A DNA stretch of 64,000 bases from Neoarius graeffei (Eukaryota > Chordata > Actinopteri > Siluriformes > Ariidae), in NCBI RefSeq assembly GCF_027579695.1, contig NC_083569.1:75064649-75128648 (forward strand), written 5' to 3'. Within the stretch, counting starts at the first letter, position 1; each line of letters opens with the position of its first letter. This document shows positions 11,610 through 22,676 of this stretch, piece by piece. A program made the translations under genes and the position numbers. A model generated the notes under the pieces. That model saw only the letters and a program-made list of their open reading frames with translations. It was not told where the DNA came from and ran no database searches.

Positions 11610-14600
11610 TCAGACTCGTATCCCTGCAGTAAGTTTCCCAGTCCAATGAACATCTGAGGGCAGAATCTGAAGGGGGCCAACCACTCTGGTCTGCTCAGCT
11701 TTAAGAGACAAGAGAAGGGATCTGCTGATTAATAAATTCTCCCTCATGCAAACTTCATTATAGCACTGATCCCAGAGAACGTACAATTATTTGCCCTCAA
11801 AACAAACCTAGATATTTGCTGGACATGGCCATCTCAGATTTGCAGTCTGCAGTTTGACAACAAAGACACACACTGCTGCTCCCCTCGACTTCATGCCAAC
11901 TGCAGAAATCAACATTCATGAGTTACAACAGCTCCAGTAACTTCTGAAAACAAAGGAGTCATCCCCCCCCGCAATCAAGATGGTACCAGTGGTCAAGTTT
12001 TACTAAATGAAGTCCTTGTACTCCTTATCTGATGAGCAGTTGAAACCATCATACATCAGTGGACTAACCGAAATGAAGGCTGATGAAAATGGCACGCTTT
12101 CTTTTGGGAGTCAGGCAGACTGTAACCAGGAGCAGCTTTCAAGTGGCAACTGATGAAAACCTAAGAAATGCAAAGTCATAACTGGTAGGTAAAGGTGTAG
12201 TTCATCCATTTCAAATAATATAAACTGCTACATATAACCACCAGTGGAACTGTAAGGCACCTACACGGTGTTGGGTACATGGCTTTATCATATTACAACG
12301 AACTTGGAGCAACCAAATGACCTATGCCTTACTTGCATGAACAGAAAGTCACCTGTTTTCTCTGATCTTGAGGGAAGTAGAATGCCTGTATACTGAACCG
12401 GAGTATATTCTCCTTTGGCCTGCTGTAAAACTTGGATGAGGAGTACGGCAACATGCTGTCTATCAGGCACCTACAACATGAGCAAAGAGCAGCTGGTCAG
12501 AGCAGAACAGTCATTCAGTCAATAATGTTTGGATACACACTGTATCACTAACCCATGGTTGGATATGAACTCATAGCTAGGCCTTGAGAACAGGTCAGAA
12601 TCAATAGTAGCCACACAACGGTCCACATAGATTCGCAATGGACGGTGCATAGGACCATTCACTGCTGCTTCCAGGAGCAATGGCTCTCCCTGCTGGAATA
12701 CAGTGGACTGATGAAGGGAGCTGACCTCACCTGACATGAAACAAACATGGATGCTTCTCATTTCTCAAACTACACAGCAACTCCTTTCCTTGCTTCTTAG
12801 TTTCTCTCTCCAAGGAAGTGAAGAAAGGATACAAAGACAAGGAGTCAAAAACAAACATTTGCCAAATGAAACATCCTTGTTTACTGAAGCATTACTTTAA
12901 AGCCATTGCACCAACTGAGGACATGTTGCCCACCTTTATTGACCATCTTTAGATCTGCATATACACAGTGATGAGACACTGTATAAACCATATCTAATTT
13001 TGCATCCATGTTTCTCACTATGCCATCAATTAATGAAATGTGTTTGGGGAGGTAGAGCATTTATACTGTTGTCCCAAGTCACATGCTACAACAAAATACT
13101 TGTGCATAAGAAGCACCCATGACCCCTTGCTCTCAAAGCCTCCTAGCTCCTCCGTTCCCCTGACTACATTCTTAGAACTTATACATCCTCAAATATACTG
13201 AAGTTCCATAGATTTGAATCACAGTCTGAAACAGTCTGGTACATCTGAAACACAGTCTGGTACATCTCTCCAAATATACATTAGTATGCCTTCAGGAAAT
13301 TTCAATATTTGGATTTGGAGACATATGCAAGATCACTGGGGCATTTGTCTCAGGAGTCCACCTTCAATTCTGCAAACTGCATTTTAAAACCTGGTATATT
13401 CTTAGATGGTGGACTTTTTGATTTCTGGGTCATGGGCTGAAAGATGTAGAATTGAGGAATCAAGGAAGCTTCAAATGGAGTTGAGGAACTTACTACCTCA
13501 CTGAAATGTTACAAAGTAAAAAGCAAGCACTAATCTACTGGCAGCTACATCTAATGCATAACAAAAATGATACAAATGGCAGAAAAGGAGCAGTAGACAT
13601 TGAAAACCAAGGTACATCTGAGCATACAGTTCACCTTTAATAACCCTGAGAGAGAAGTGCAGTAATCCTACTGCTTCAATGGTTGAAGTCATGGGCAGCC
13701 AGGTGGGGCTCAGTGGTTCTGCACTCACTCTAAACTTTCTGTAGAATCCATAGCAAGAGATTAAACATTTGGTAAGAAGGAAGGATGGATACACCACAAG
13801 CCACAACACCATTTCAAATGCAGCAATACAACCCACCTTTGATAACGGCACTCAATAGGAACGACTGCAGGTGGATGTTGTAATACAAGGACACCAGCCA
13901 AGGTTAGAGGTGAACCAGGGGAAAATACCAGCTTATTGGAATAAATGAGCCAGTTGCCATTTACCTGGAAATTAAAAGTGACACAAAAACAATTGTGTTC
14001 ATGTGACAATTTTAAGTTTTTGGATTAATTGCTCAATAAAACCTCTTGCTGATCATCTGGGATTTTCATGCACAGAGTGGACATATGAGAAAAGCCAACC
14101 CACTCACCCACCCATATAGTAGCAATTCCAAGAGAAGAAAGGAGAGAATTCAGAGCAGAATAACCAGACTAGTTGACATGAAGGCTAAGGTAAGGCATAT
14201 ACAGTGGCGCTTGAAAGTTTGTGAACCCTTTAGAATTTTCTATATTTTTGCACAAATATGACCCAAAACATGAGATTTTCACACAAGTCCTTGAAGTAGA
14301 TAAAGAGAACCCAGTTAAACAAAGAAAAAAAGTATTATACTTGGTCATTTATTTATTGAGGAAATGATCCAATATTACATATCTGTGAGTGGCAAAAGTA
14401 GACCATTGTTACCCTCCCCAGGAGTGGTCGACCAACAAAGATCACTCCAAGAGCAAGGCATGCAATAGTCGGTGAGGTCACAAAGGACCCCAAGGTAACT
14501 TCTAAGCAACTGAAGGCCTCTCTCACATTGGCTAATGTTAATGTTCGTGAGTCCACCAATAGGAGAACACTGAACAATGGTGTGCATGGCAGGGTTGCAA

Positions 14601-17366
14601 GGAGAAAGCCACTGCTCTCCAAAAAGAACATTGCTGCTCGTCTGCAGTTTGCTAAAGATAACATGGACAAGCCAGAAGACTACTGGAAAAGTGTTGTGGA
14701 CAGAGGAGACCAAAATAGAACTTTTTGGTTTAAATGAGAAGCGTTATGTTTGGAGAAAGGAAAACACTGCATTCCAGCATAAGAACCTTATCCCATCTGT
14801 GAAACATGGTGGTGGTAGTATCATGGTTTGGGCCTGTTTTGCTGCATCTGGGCCAGGACGGCTTGCCATAATTGATGGAACAATGAATTCTGAATTATAC
14901 CAGTGAATTCTAAAGGAGAGTCAGAACATCTGTCCATGAATTGAATCTCAAGAGAAGGTGGGTCATGCAGCAAGACAACAACCCTAAGCACACAAGTTGT
15001 TCTACCAAAGAATGGTTAAAGAAGAATAAAGTTAATGTTTTGGAATGGCCAAGTCAAAGTCCTGATCTTAATCCATTCAAAATGTTGTGGAAGGACCTGA
15101 AGCGAGCAGTTCACGTGAGGAAACCCACCAACATCCCAGAGCTGAAGCTGTTTTGTACAGAGGAATGGGCTAAAATTCCTCCAAGCCGGTGTGCAGGACT
15201 GATCAACGGTTACCGGAAACGTTTAGTTGCAGTTATTGCTGCACAAGGGGGTCACACCAGACACTGACAGCAAAGGTTCACATACTTGTGTCACTCACAG
15301 AAACACTATATTGCCAAAAGTATTTGCTCACCTGCCTTGACTCACATATGAGCTTAAGTGACATCCCATTCCTAATCCATAGGGTTCAATATGACATCGG
15401 TCCACCCTTTGCTGCTAGAACAGCTTCAACTCTTTTGGGAAGGCTGTCCACAAGGTTTAGGAGTGTGTTTATGGGAATTTTTGACCATTCTTCCAGAAGT
15501 GCATTTGTGAGGTCACACACTGACGTTGGACGAGAAGGCCTGGCTCTCAGTCTCTGGTCCAATTCATCCCAAAGGTGTTCTATCGGGTTGAGGTCAGAAC
15601 TCTGTGCAGGCCAGTCAAGTTCATCCACACCAGACTTGGTCATCCATGTCTTTATGGACCTTGCTTTGTGCACAGTCATGTTGGAAGAGGCCAGCTCCAA
15701 ACTGTAAAAACAGTCTGCATGCCTAGGTGCTTGATTTTATAAACCTGTGGCCATGGAAGTGATTGGAACACCTGATTCCGATAATTTGGATGGGTGAGCA
15801 AATACTTTTGGCAATATAGTGCATGTAATATTGGATCATTTTCCTCAATAAATAAATGACCAAGTATAATATTTTTGTCTCATTTTTTGAACTGGGTTCT
15901 CTTTATCTACTTTTAGGACTTGTGTGAAAATCTGATGAAGCTTTAGATCATATTTATGCAGAAATATAGAAAATTCTAAAGGGTTCACAAACTTCCAAGC
16001 ACCACTGTGACCACTCTTTATAAACTTTTTTTTTTTAAATGGAAAACCAAACATTATACAAAACATTGGAAGGGTGGGGTAGAGAAAGAAAAATACAGTC
16101 ATTAATTAAGAGAAGAAAGAAAATTATAAAGTTGCCATCAAAATAATTGTCCTTTCGGCTTTGCGGTTGTTCAGTCCTTCAAGAGAGTTCATATATGATT
16201 TGACCTCATTTTTAAACACAGCAAATGAGGGTTTCCTTCCCCCCCCCCATTTACATCTATGAATATGATATTTACCCAAAATAATAAAAAGATTCAATAT
16301 AAAAATTATATGGTTCACAAAATATTTTTCTTTCAAAGAAAAACAAAACATCTTTTTTACTAAAGGATACACTACAAGACCATACCTCACAGCACAGATG
16401 CTCAACCTCGACCCAAAAAAACATTCATAAAATAAATGACAAATAGATTCAGACGTAGCACCACAGAAAACACATAAATCTGAAAGGTCTGTTTTAAATC
16501 TTTGCAATAGTGTGTTTGTGGGGTAAATTAAATGTAGCATTTTAAAAGAAACTTCCTTGACTTTGTTATTAAGTATGTAATCACTTAAGCAAACCCAAAT
16601 CTTATCCCAATCAATGTCCACAAAAAGGCCATTCCAGTAACTTTTACACCTTGGAGTAACAGGTGTCTGTATTATCTGTCTTAGCCACTTATTATTACAT
16701 TTCCTATCTCTAATGTTTACACCATTAAGAAATATATTAAAGTGTGGAGAAGCACTCTTTATAAACGTGGTGAGCAGAAAGGCATCCCCCAACACGTCAC
16801 ATCCTGAAGCAGAAGACATTGGGCTCCACTTCTGCTACAGTGAGCACAGACTCAGATGATTGGAATAAAACACCGTCTGGTCTAATCCTACCCAATATTC
16901 TGGAGATTTTATTCAGCCCAATTCGTAAAAAAACCCGGCTTGTGCTACCAATTTGGCTTCTTACCCGAGATTCACTCCCACAGTCTTGTAATCTGGCAGA
17001 AAGGACCATCTCAGTAGAGGTAATGAAGTCTTTAAGAGGACTGCAGTCTCCAGGAGCGCCATCTTCACCCAGCCCAACTGATTCTGGAGATAAAACAACA
17101 CCGCGTCCAAAGTAGTGCCGTTTCACCACAATCCTCCAGTTTTTCTCCTCACATTTAACAACCAGGCCCCCATTCTCAGGCTCAGGGACTTTCCTAACTT
17201 TTGAAAACGAGCGTCCGGAGAATATTTTGGGAGACTCTCGACTAGAAATCTCCATTTCCGGCGTCTTCTGTCCAGAAAAGTGACCAGAGTTCAGACTCTC
17301 GGGTGAAACTCCCAGGACTGACGCTGCAAAAACTCCTAAACTCATAAACAGTAAACTCTGAATCAT
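11610..17366 (-). CDS. Zona pellucida sperm-binding protein 3-like (ZP-domain egg-coat protein), 8 exons
   Basis: Minus-strand exons, read from the start: 17366-16965, 13964-13837, 13738-13635, 12730-12553, 12470-12333, 12149-12069, 11899-11808, 11698-11610. All introns are GT-AG, all phases agree, and the total is 1212 bases (403 residues plus TGA). Residues 1-20 are a signal peptide (MIQSLLFMSLGVFAASVLG). From about residue 65 the ZP-N half reads NGGLVVKCEEKNWRIVVKRH, then the LQDCGSESR and IECRYQRKFRV signatures. The ZP-C half has IYVDRCVAT, NHGCLIDS, CHLKAAPG, KKACHF and a SVCLCC cluster, the order seen in ZP3 proteins, which also usually have eight exons. No C-terminal membrane segment is evident. 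Such proteins are secreted by oocytes (or fish liver) and polymerise into the egg coat. Intron 1 (3 kb) is packed with transposons. The exon 6 start (12149) is the least certain border. Which ZP3 paralogue this is cannot be told from the sequence alone. Confidence 0.9.
14202..16007 (+). mobile_element. Tc1/mariner element, family 2, internally deleted, with a second Tc1-type MITE inside
   Basis: Ends 'cagtggcgcttgaaagtttg' and (inverted) 'cagtggtgcttggaagtttg' match the full-length copy at 47646-49255. A TA precedes the left end; at the right end it reads TG. About 480 bases covering the transposase N-terminus are missing just after 14395, where the sequence jumps to 'gaccattgttaccctccc'. The rest of the transposase is in pieces: a region with KKNIAARLQFAKD at 14528-14737, a middle piece at 14577-14906 in another frame, and 14941-15267 with the QQDNNPKH catalytic Asp motif. 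A separate element (15304-15821) has inserted near the right end. Confidence 0.88.
15304..15821 (-). mobile_element. Tc1-derived MITE (family 4) inside the family 2 copy
   Basis: Perfect-looking 29-bp inverted ends start 'cactatattgccaaaagtat' on both strands. On the minus strand, 15386-15700 still encodes the C-terminal third of a Tc1 transposase (DWPAQSSDLNPIEHLWDELD carries the final acidic residue of the DDE triad). The N-terminal part is absent. The host element reads through normally once this piece is removed ('cactcacaga' then 'tgtaatattgg'); the TA flanks have mutated to AA and CA. Confidence 0.87.
16026..16752 (-). mobile_element. 5'-truncated LINE (Tx1/L1-like ORF2 3' end) with 14-bp target duplication
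   Basis: The minus-strand open frame 16819-16124 contains an L1/Tx1-type ORF2 C-terminus with the motif LCVFCGATSESICHLFYEC. The 3' end has an A-rich tail (T run at 16026-16037 on the plus strand). The 14-mer 'cactctttataaac' occurs at 16012-16025 and 16753-16766, flanking the insertion exactly. The truncation is at the 5' end, as expected for target-primed insertion. It lies in the sense orientation of the ZP gene, inside intron 1. Confidence 0.85.
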
Positions 17367-17821
17367 TGTAGGATTTTAATATAGTATTGTAAGATAAGAA
17401 TGAAGCTTTAAATGTGATATAAACTGTTTGGTTCGAGCTTTATAGGACGCCTGTAATCAGCGTGCATCAGTTTCACCTGTAATCACTACTGTTAGCGCTA
17501 AGGGAGCAGATTTTACTTTTTTTTTTTTTTGGTGATTTACACCTGAAACCTTGTTCCATTTATTTTGCTTCAGCTATGTTGGAAGATTTTGGCAAATGAT
17601 TTGCGATATTTTTCTGGAGACCAAAAGTGAAATGTTCGGTTTTCGAGATGATTTTAATCAGGCAGTAAAGCAATAGTTTTTTTTTTTTTGTATTAATTGA
17701 CTATTCTTAAGATGTAATATGCTCTCATATATATTCTTAACAGCGAGAACTTTATTATTTTTGTCCTTATTGCTGATTTGACACCCTTCTGAACTAATAC
17801 TGCATTTTTTTTTTAAGAGGA
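17367..17821. promoter_or_regulatory. Intergenic region between the ZP start and the ufsp1-like fragment; ZP promoter candidate
   Basis: Upstream of the ZP start codon (17366), on the minus strand, the sequence 'cctataaagctcg' (about 17432-17444) offers a TATA box some 70 bp before the ATG. No other motif can be assigned with confidence. A T-rich stretch at 17515-17530 and AT-rich DNA fill the remainder. Confidence 0.4.
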
Positions 17822-18001
17822 AAGGTTTAAAAACCAACATTCACGACGCGGAACTGTTAAACACAAGCTTTTGCGCACAAGGGAAGGACTTTGTAGTCGG
17901 ACCTCTCGATATTGCGAGATGCACAGAGAATTACACAACACTTTAGATTTATTTATGTGTTAGTGAAAGAGGGTTTTTCTTTTCTTAAACAGTATTTCCA
18001 G
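17822..18001 (+). repeat. Duplicated ufsp1 5' flank (third copy, gene body missing)
   Basis: These 180 bases match 18677-18856 with only a few differences (both start 'aaggtttaaaaaccaacatt' and end 'ttaaacagtatttccag') and also match copy B near 49437-49605. In the other two places the ufsp1 coding region follows within 60 bp. Here the homology stops exactly after 'tttccag' and other DNA follows. It looks like a promoter/leader duplicate left by rearrangement at the left edge of segmental copy A. Confidence 0.85.
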
Positions 18002-18676
18002 ACAGTATTTACAAACATGCACACCCTCCAGAATCCTCACAATTAACATTCTCTGGAAATAAAGGTGCAAACAAGGGACTCAAGGAGAGAAATAGGAGAA
18101 AATGAAATGCGGATGCTGGAAAACAAGTGTAACAGTGTAAAAGAAAATCCCAAGCCCTATTTCACAAGCTGAGAAATGGCTACATACGTGCATCACATGT
18201 GTAACAACTCCGTCTGACTATGATAGTTCACTCGTATTCCGAAGATAAAATACTGCCTCCTACAGTGGCCAAATCTCAAACAATAGCACCAATAATTATA
18301 TACTGATCTGAAAAAATATCAGAGTAACACCACGAATGGCCAAAAATACAGTGGTGTTGTACACAGGAGCAAAACAGGTAAGAAGGTGTTTGAGCTTTTC
18401 TATGAGATGTTAAGAAATTTGCTAAAACAGTGCTATCATGGCCAACATTGCACTTGTTGATAAACAATCAGGCTTTGCCACTGATTTATATATACACAAG
18501 AAGAAAGACACTTAATTTCACTGGTGAAAAAGGGGAACAAATAAGACAAGAGAGATGATAGAGAGTAAGCAGGCTGGCACTTGTAACTTTCTTTCCATTG
18601 CCAGATCAATGTTGTTATTTTCTCAGATGTATTTTTGTATCTTGTGGCAGGAGTACACTATAGTACTTGGCACTAC
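18002..18676. other. Non-coding flank upstream of ufsp1 copy A
   Basis: No gene seen. It is shared with 47160-49430 of copy B except that copy B carries a Tc1 insertion (empty site here at 'actgatttatatatacac', about 18481-18498). Confidence 0.7.
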
Positions 18677-18911
18677 AAGGTTTAAAAACCAACATTCATG
18701 ACACGGAACTATTAAACACAAGCTTTTGCGCAGAAGGGAAGGACTTTGTAGTCGGACCTCTCGATATTGCGAGATGCACAGAGAATTACAGAACACTTTA
18801 GATTTATTTATGTGTTAGTGAAAGAGGGTTTTTCTTTTCTTAAACAGTATTTCCAGAAATATAAATCTGTATAATAGTGGACATGGTGTGGCTGGTTTGT
18901 TGTTGTACTTC
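18677..18911 (+). promoter_or_regulatory. ufsp1 (copy A) promoter and leader
   Basis: This block is conserved in copy B and in the fragment at 17822. It contains 'gggaaggactttgtagtc', which resembles the ACTACAA-type motif bound by ZNF143 in many housekeeping promoters (read inverted), and a near-palindrome 'tctcgatattgcgaga'. No TATA box is evident. A pyrimidine run plus 'aaacag' (about 18831-18847) could be a 3' splice site, but no matching donor is obvious. The frame upstream of the first ATG is open and holds a CTG at 18867; I still choose the ATG. Confidence 0.45.
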
Positions 18912-19637
18912 ATGGAGCGGAAACAGGAAGAAGCTATAGACTGGGGAAAGCGGTTATCCGGAGAGGATCCGCACACAATTGTAAACAAAAGTGTCAAAGA
19001 CGTTTTAGTGAAGAATGCACATGACGGACTGGCTCTGCCATTGACAGAGTATGGGAGATGTTCAGTTATATCGGGACAGTGTGTGTATTATCATTATGGC
19101 TGTGATGGACAGGACGACAGAGGCTGGGGTTGTGGATACCGGACTGTTCAGACCATCGGCTCTTGGCTCAATAATGTCTCTCACGGTGCAAAATCCAGAC
19201 TTCCGCCAAGTCTCTCTGAAATCCAGCAAGCTCTAGTTACAGTAGGAGACAAGCCGGCCTCGTTTTTAGGCTCTAAAGAGTGGATAGGGACTTACGAGGC
19301 TGCTCTGGTCCTTGAGCAGCTCTATGATGTCCCCTGCCGGCTGGTGCATGCGCGCAGTGGGGGGACAGAGCTCGAGCAGGCGGCTCAGGACCTGCACCAA
19401 CATTTCCTCACCCGCGGATCACCAGTGATGATGGGTGGGGACAGGGACAACTCCTCCAAAGGCATTCTGGGTGTGTGCACTGGGAAAGAAGGAAGCTACC
19501 TGCTGGTAATGGATCCGCACTATTACGGTCCTGTCCCGGACAGGGAGTCGCTGCAGAGGAACGGCTGGGTGGCGTGGAGAAGAGTTCACTCTCTCGATCA
19601 CAGCTCCTTCTATAACCTTTGTTTGCCACAAACATAA
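18912..19637 (+). CDS. ufsp1: Ufm1-specific protease 1 (copy A), intact single exon
   Basis: Cysteine protease of the C78 family that matures the ubiquitin-like protein UFM1 and can remove it from substrates. The first ATG in frame is 18912 (context 'ttcatgg'), giving 241 residues. Active site: the DDRGWGCGYRT block with the catalytic Cys at residue 74, and the VMDPHYYG block with Asp201 and His203. The upstream Tyr-rich QCVYYHYG and the MMGGDRDNSSKGILG loop also fit the family. Length fits UFSP1 (around 217 residues in mouse). Human UFSP1 is known to start at a non-AUG codon. The gene is followed 20 bp later by a SINE. Its duplicate at 49663 differs by three residues. Confidence 0.95.
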   Translation: MERKQEEAIDWGKRLSGEDPHTIVNKSVKDVLVKNAHDGLALPLTEYGRCSVISGQCVYYHYGCDGQDDRGWGCGYRTVQTIGSWLNNVSHGAKSRLPPSLSEIQQALVTVGDKPASFLGSKEWIGTYEAALVLEQLYDVPCRLVHARSGGTELEQAAQDLHQHFLTRGSPVMMGGDRDNSSKGILGVCTGKEGSYLLVMDPHYYGPVPDRESLQRNGWVAWRRVHSLDHSSFYNLCLPQT

Positions 19638-19657
19638 CCATGATGTCCATTCCACTT

Positions 19658-19996
19658 GGCGGCACGGTGGTGTAGTGGTAAGCACGGTTGCCTCAAAGCA
19701 AGAAAGTTCCGGGTTCGAACCCAGCAGCCGGCGAGGGCCTTTCTGCGTGGAGTTTGCATGTTTTCTCCGTGTCTGCATGGGTTTCCTCCAGGTGCTCTGG
19801 TTTCCCCCACAGTCCAAACACATGCAGTTAGGTTGACGTGGGGCGGCCTTGGGCTGAGGTGCCCACCTGACCCCTGACTACTCCTTGGGTGCTCTGGTGT
19901 GGTGTGTGTTCACTGCTTCACATGGGTTAAATGCAGAGGATGAATTTCACTGTACTTGAAGTGTGCATGTGACAAATAAAGGTTTCTTCTTCTTCT
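19658..19996 (+). mobile_element. SINE (tRNA-derived) immediately 3' of ufsp1 copy A
   Basis: The head 'ggcggcacggtggtgtagtg' with box B 'gggttcgaaccc' is followed by a distinctive tail 'cttgggctgaggtgcccacc', 'actgcttcacatgggttaaa' and 'gacaaataaaggtttcttc'. It begins 20 bp after the stop codon, and its tail carries an AATAAA that could serve as the polyadenylation signal of ufsp1. The same insertion is present in copy B (50409-50747), so it predates the duplication. Confidence 0.85.
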
Positions 19997-20170
19997 ATGG
20001 CACAGTTTCCCAATCCTGGTCCAGGGACAATACTCAAATGGACAGGGGGTATTCCTAAAACAGGGTATGGAAAGTTTGTGCTCATGTTACCCAGCTGTTT
20101 GGGTTTCTAAATCGTTTGGCATAAATATTCATTCAGTTTCAATAAGCATGTCGTCCTGGTCAGGTGTCCT

Positions 20171-20543
20171 GGCAGCACAGTGGTGTAAGTGGTTAGCATG
20201 GTCGCCTCACAGCAAGAAGTTTCTGGGTTCGAGCCCAGTGGGGGTCTTTCTGTGTGAAGTCTGCATGTTCTCCCCGTGTCTGGGTGGGTTTCCCCCACAG
20301 TCCAAAGACACGCGGTTAGGTTAATATGAGACGGCCTTGGGCTGAGGTGCCCTTGAGCGAGGCACCTAACTCCCAACTGCTCCCCGGGTGCTGTTAGCAT
20401 GGCTGCCCACTGCTCTGGGTATGTGTGTGTGCTCCTTGTTCACGTGTGTGTGTTCACTGCTTCAGATGGGTTAAATTCAGAGAGGAATTTCACAAGTGTG
20501 TGATGAATAAAGTTGTGCTTTCTTTCTTTCTTTCTTTTCTTCT
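20171..20543 (+). mobile_element. SINE (tRNA-derived, (CTTT)n-tailed subtype)
   Basis: Starts 'ggcagcacagtggtgtaagtg' with box B 'gggttcgagccc' and runs through 'gacggccttgggctgaggtg' and 'gctgttagcatggctgccca', ending 'gatgaataaagttgtgcttt' and (CTTT)n. The orthologous duplicate is 50922-51321, where the (CTTT)n is longer. Confidence 0.85.
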
Positions 20544-20790
20544 TGTGGTGATCCTGGAGCGTGTCCCAGAAACACTGAGAGCAAGGTGGGAGAATTCACC
20601 CTGGATGGGATGCCAGTCCATTGTGTCACTCACTCACAACATATCCTGGACAATCTACTGAGCAGCATGGTTTCAGACAGTGGGAGGAAGCCAGAGAAAA
20701 CTCACAGGAACATTCGGTGCTTTGGATCGAACCAGGAATCCTTGAGCTGTGAGGCAGCAATGCTACACACTGTACCTACCATTAATATCA
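20544..20790 (-). mobile_element. Older SINE, minus orientation
   Basis: Reads 'caccctggatgggatgccag' through 'gtgggaggaagccagagaaa' to 'ggatcgaaccaggaatcctt' and 'gagctgtgaggcagcaatgc', which is the complement of a tRNA-derived SINE with its box B at the right. Its duplicate is at 51322-51570. Degenerate. Confidence 0.6.
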
Positions 20791-22676
20791 ATTCTAAAAG
20801 TTCTCTGATGGTCCTTTAAACCATGATCAGGATACTGAACATGCAGATTGTGAATTAGATGATGGATGATGAAAGGAATTCAGTTCACAATCATTTGTGC
20901 TACAGGTAAATGTTTTAACAAAATTGTGAGGTAATTACGGTGATGATAAATTCTTCTGATTATCACTGCTTTTTTTTAAGGACTTCGACCACATGTGTGA
21001 TGTTTGCTGGACTGCAAGAAGTATTTCTTTTTGGGATTTTAACAGAAACTCTCATGCCCTCTTGTGGGCAAAATAATACACAGTCCATCGTAATTTTAAC
21101 ACAATGGAACTGAAATATTTATACTTTTAGAAAGAAGAACAAAAAACAATCATGTTGTGAGCTTAAAACAGTGCTCTTGTAATAGGAGTATTTCTGTCAA
21201 TGAGATGACGACGGTAAAAAATAAAGGTGTTTCTGTAGCCTATTAATTTGTTTCCCGTTTATCCATGTGTATCAGTACAATTCAATAGATTGATGTTTTG
21301 TTTAGCACATGATTGCACCAGGAGGAGGGATTTAGGGACAAGCAGGAGATAGCGGGGCTGCTTTTCCTTCTTTGTTTGGGAACAGGAACCTGTGTGTGAG
21401 GTGGAGTGAGTTGCCAAATTTCACTGAGCAACTGAGATGAGATTGGTGTCGATAGTCAAACACGTGACTGAAATAGCCTCACATCCTTCTACACTCTCAA
21501 AAACCCTTCACGGTTCTTAAATCTTCCCCCTGGGGGACCCTACAACAATGTGTTTCATATAAAAAATAGTGTTCCTAATATATAATTTTATGATTAAGTG
21601 TGTGGAACAAATCCCAATTTATTGGTAATTATATTTCCTTCTTAATGTTGTTAATACCCAGAGTCCATCAGGCATGTATAACTGAGCTAAACTGTCTTGG
21701 TACTTGCTACCTTCGAAGAAAAATAATGATAATCGTAGGGTTCATGAGATACTTAAGGGTTCTGAACCTCTGAAACACTTTCTGATAAAAACATGCACTG
21801 TTGTAGGATCCTACATTTAAAGGCTCTATGTAGACACCCAAGTTGTCTCTGAGGGACAATCTGGAGGGCTCTAAACTTTGGAACAGCGCTGTAGCACCTC
21901 CCAGTAACCACAGAGCAAAGTCCATTAGTATTAAAAAGACAGCTAAGGTTTGAGCTCCATATGGAAAACCACTAGATATGACATCACTTCCTATTTGGCA
22001 GTTTTGTGCATGATGGACCATTGTACCTCACTCACTTTTACTAACCACTTTATCTTGGTCATACTCACGATGCTACACACTCACTCACTCACACCTTGGG
22101 GCAAGTGATCCGAGCCAATCCACCTCCACAGGGAGCACATGCCCTGAAAATTCACACAGACAGGAAGCTCAGGATCAAACTGGGGAAACTGCTGTGTCAC
22201 CTCACTTACAAATATCGAAAGTCCATTTGGTAACTCTCGTGGAGTGTAATCTTCTTTTTACAATGCTAATGATTTTAAATTATTTGTAGGAGGAATACTG
22301 CAAATCAATCCCTAAAATTCAGGACAGACACCTTCTTGTGTAGTGGACTTATAAATCTTAATGTTTGATGAATAAAATATGAGTTTATTTCCAGCTGTCT
22401 AACTGTTATGAATATTTAAATCATGTACGAGGGCTTGAGGGTGTGATCCTAAACCCACCTATTGGCAGCAGCACTATAGAGCATTCAGGGACGCATCTTA
22501 CTGAGAGGAGGGTGAAAGTGTGATTAATCTTTTGGCCTGTGATATTGCCAAAGTCTCAGAAAAATAAATCTGAAACCGAATAATGAGAAGAATAAAGGAA
22601 TAACACAGACATGTCACATCCCCAGTGTCCTCAGTGGCTGTGAGGAGGTATTTTATTATCAGTTTGGGTGTTGGTA
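20791..22676. other. Non-coding interior of copy A
   Basis: No gene recognised. A minus-oriented SINE remnant lies near 22060-22200 ('cactcactcacaccttggg' to 'ggatcaaactggggaaactg'). The rest is matched by 51571-53252 and 53659-53880 in copy B with small indels. Confidence 0.6.

Larger units (their letters stand above)
14046..16950 (+). mobile_element. Old Tc1-like element (family 3), outermost layer of the nest in ZP intron 1
   Basis: Bases 14046-14200 ('gggattttcatgcacagag' to 'aaggctaaggtaaggcata') and 16753 to about 16950 ('cactctttataaacgtggtg' then 'agcagaaaggcatc', later 'gattggaataaaacaccgtc') are two pieces of one Tc1-type transposase gene. I recognise it from a widespread fish repeat that reads '...aaggctacggtaactcag' then 'ataaccactctgtacaa'. 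The pieces join exactly once the younger insertions at 14202-16007 and 16026-16752 are removed. Heavily decayed. Confidence 0.65.

Noticed and set aside
16819-17115. 98-residue plus-strand frame opposite the ZP first exon
   Set aside because: It is the antisense shadow of ZP exon 1 and its flanking intron; the minus strand has the signal peptide, ZP-N motifs and a matching splice donor.
18888-18911. GTG start giving an eight-residue longer ufsp1
   Set aside because: Eukaryotic initiation at GTG is unlikely; the first ATG (18912) has a fair context and gives a family-length protein. An upstream CTG start is possible but unsupported here.
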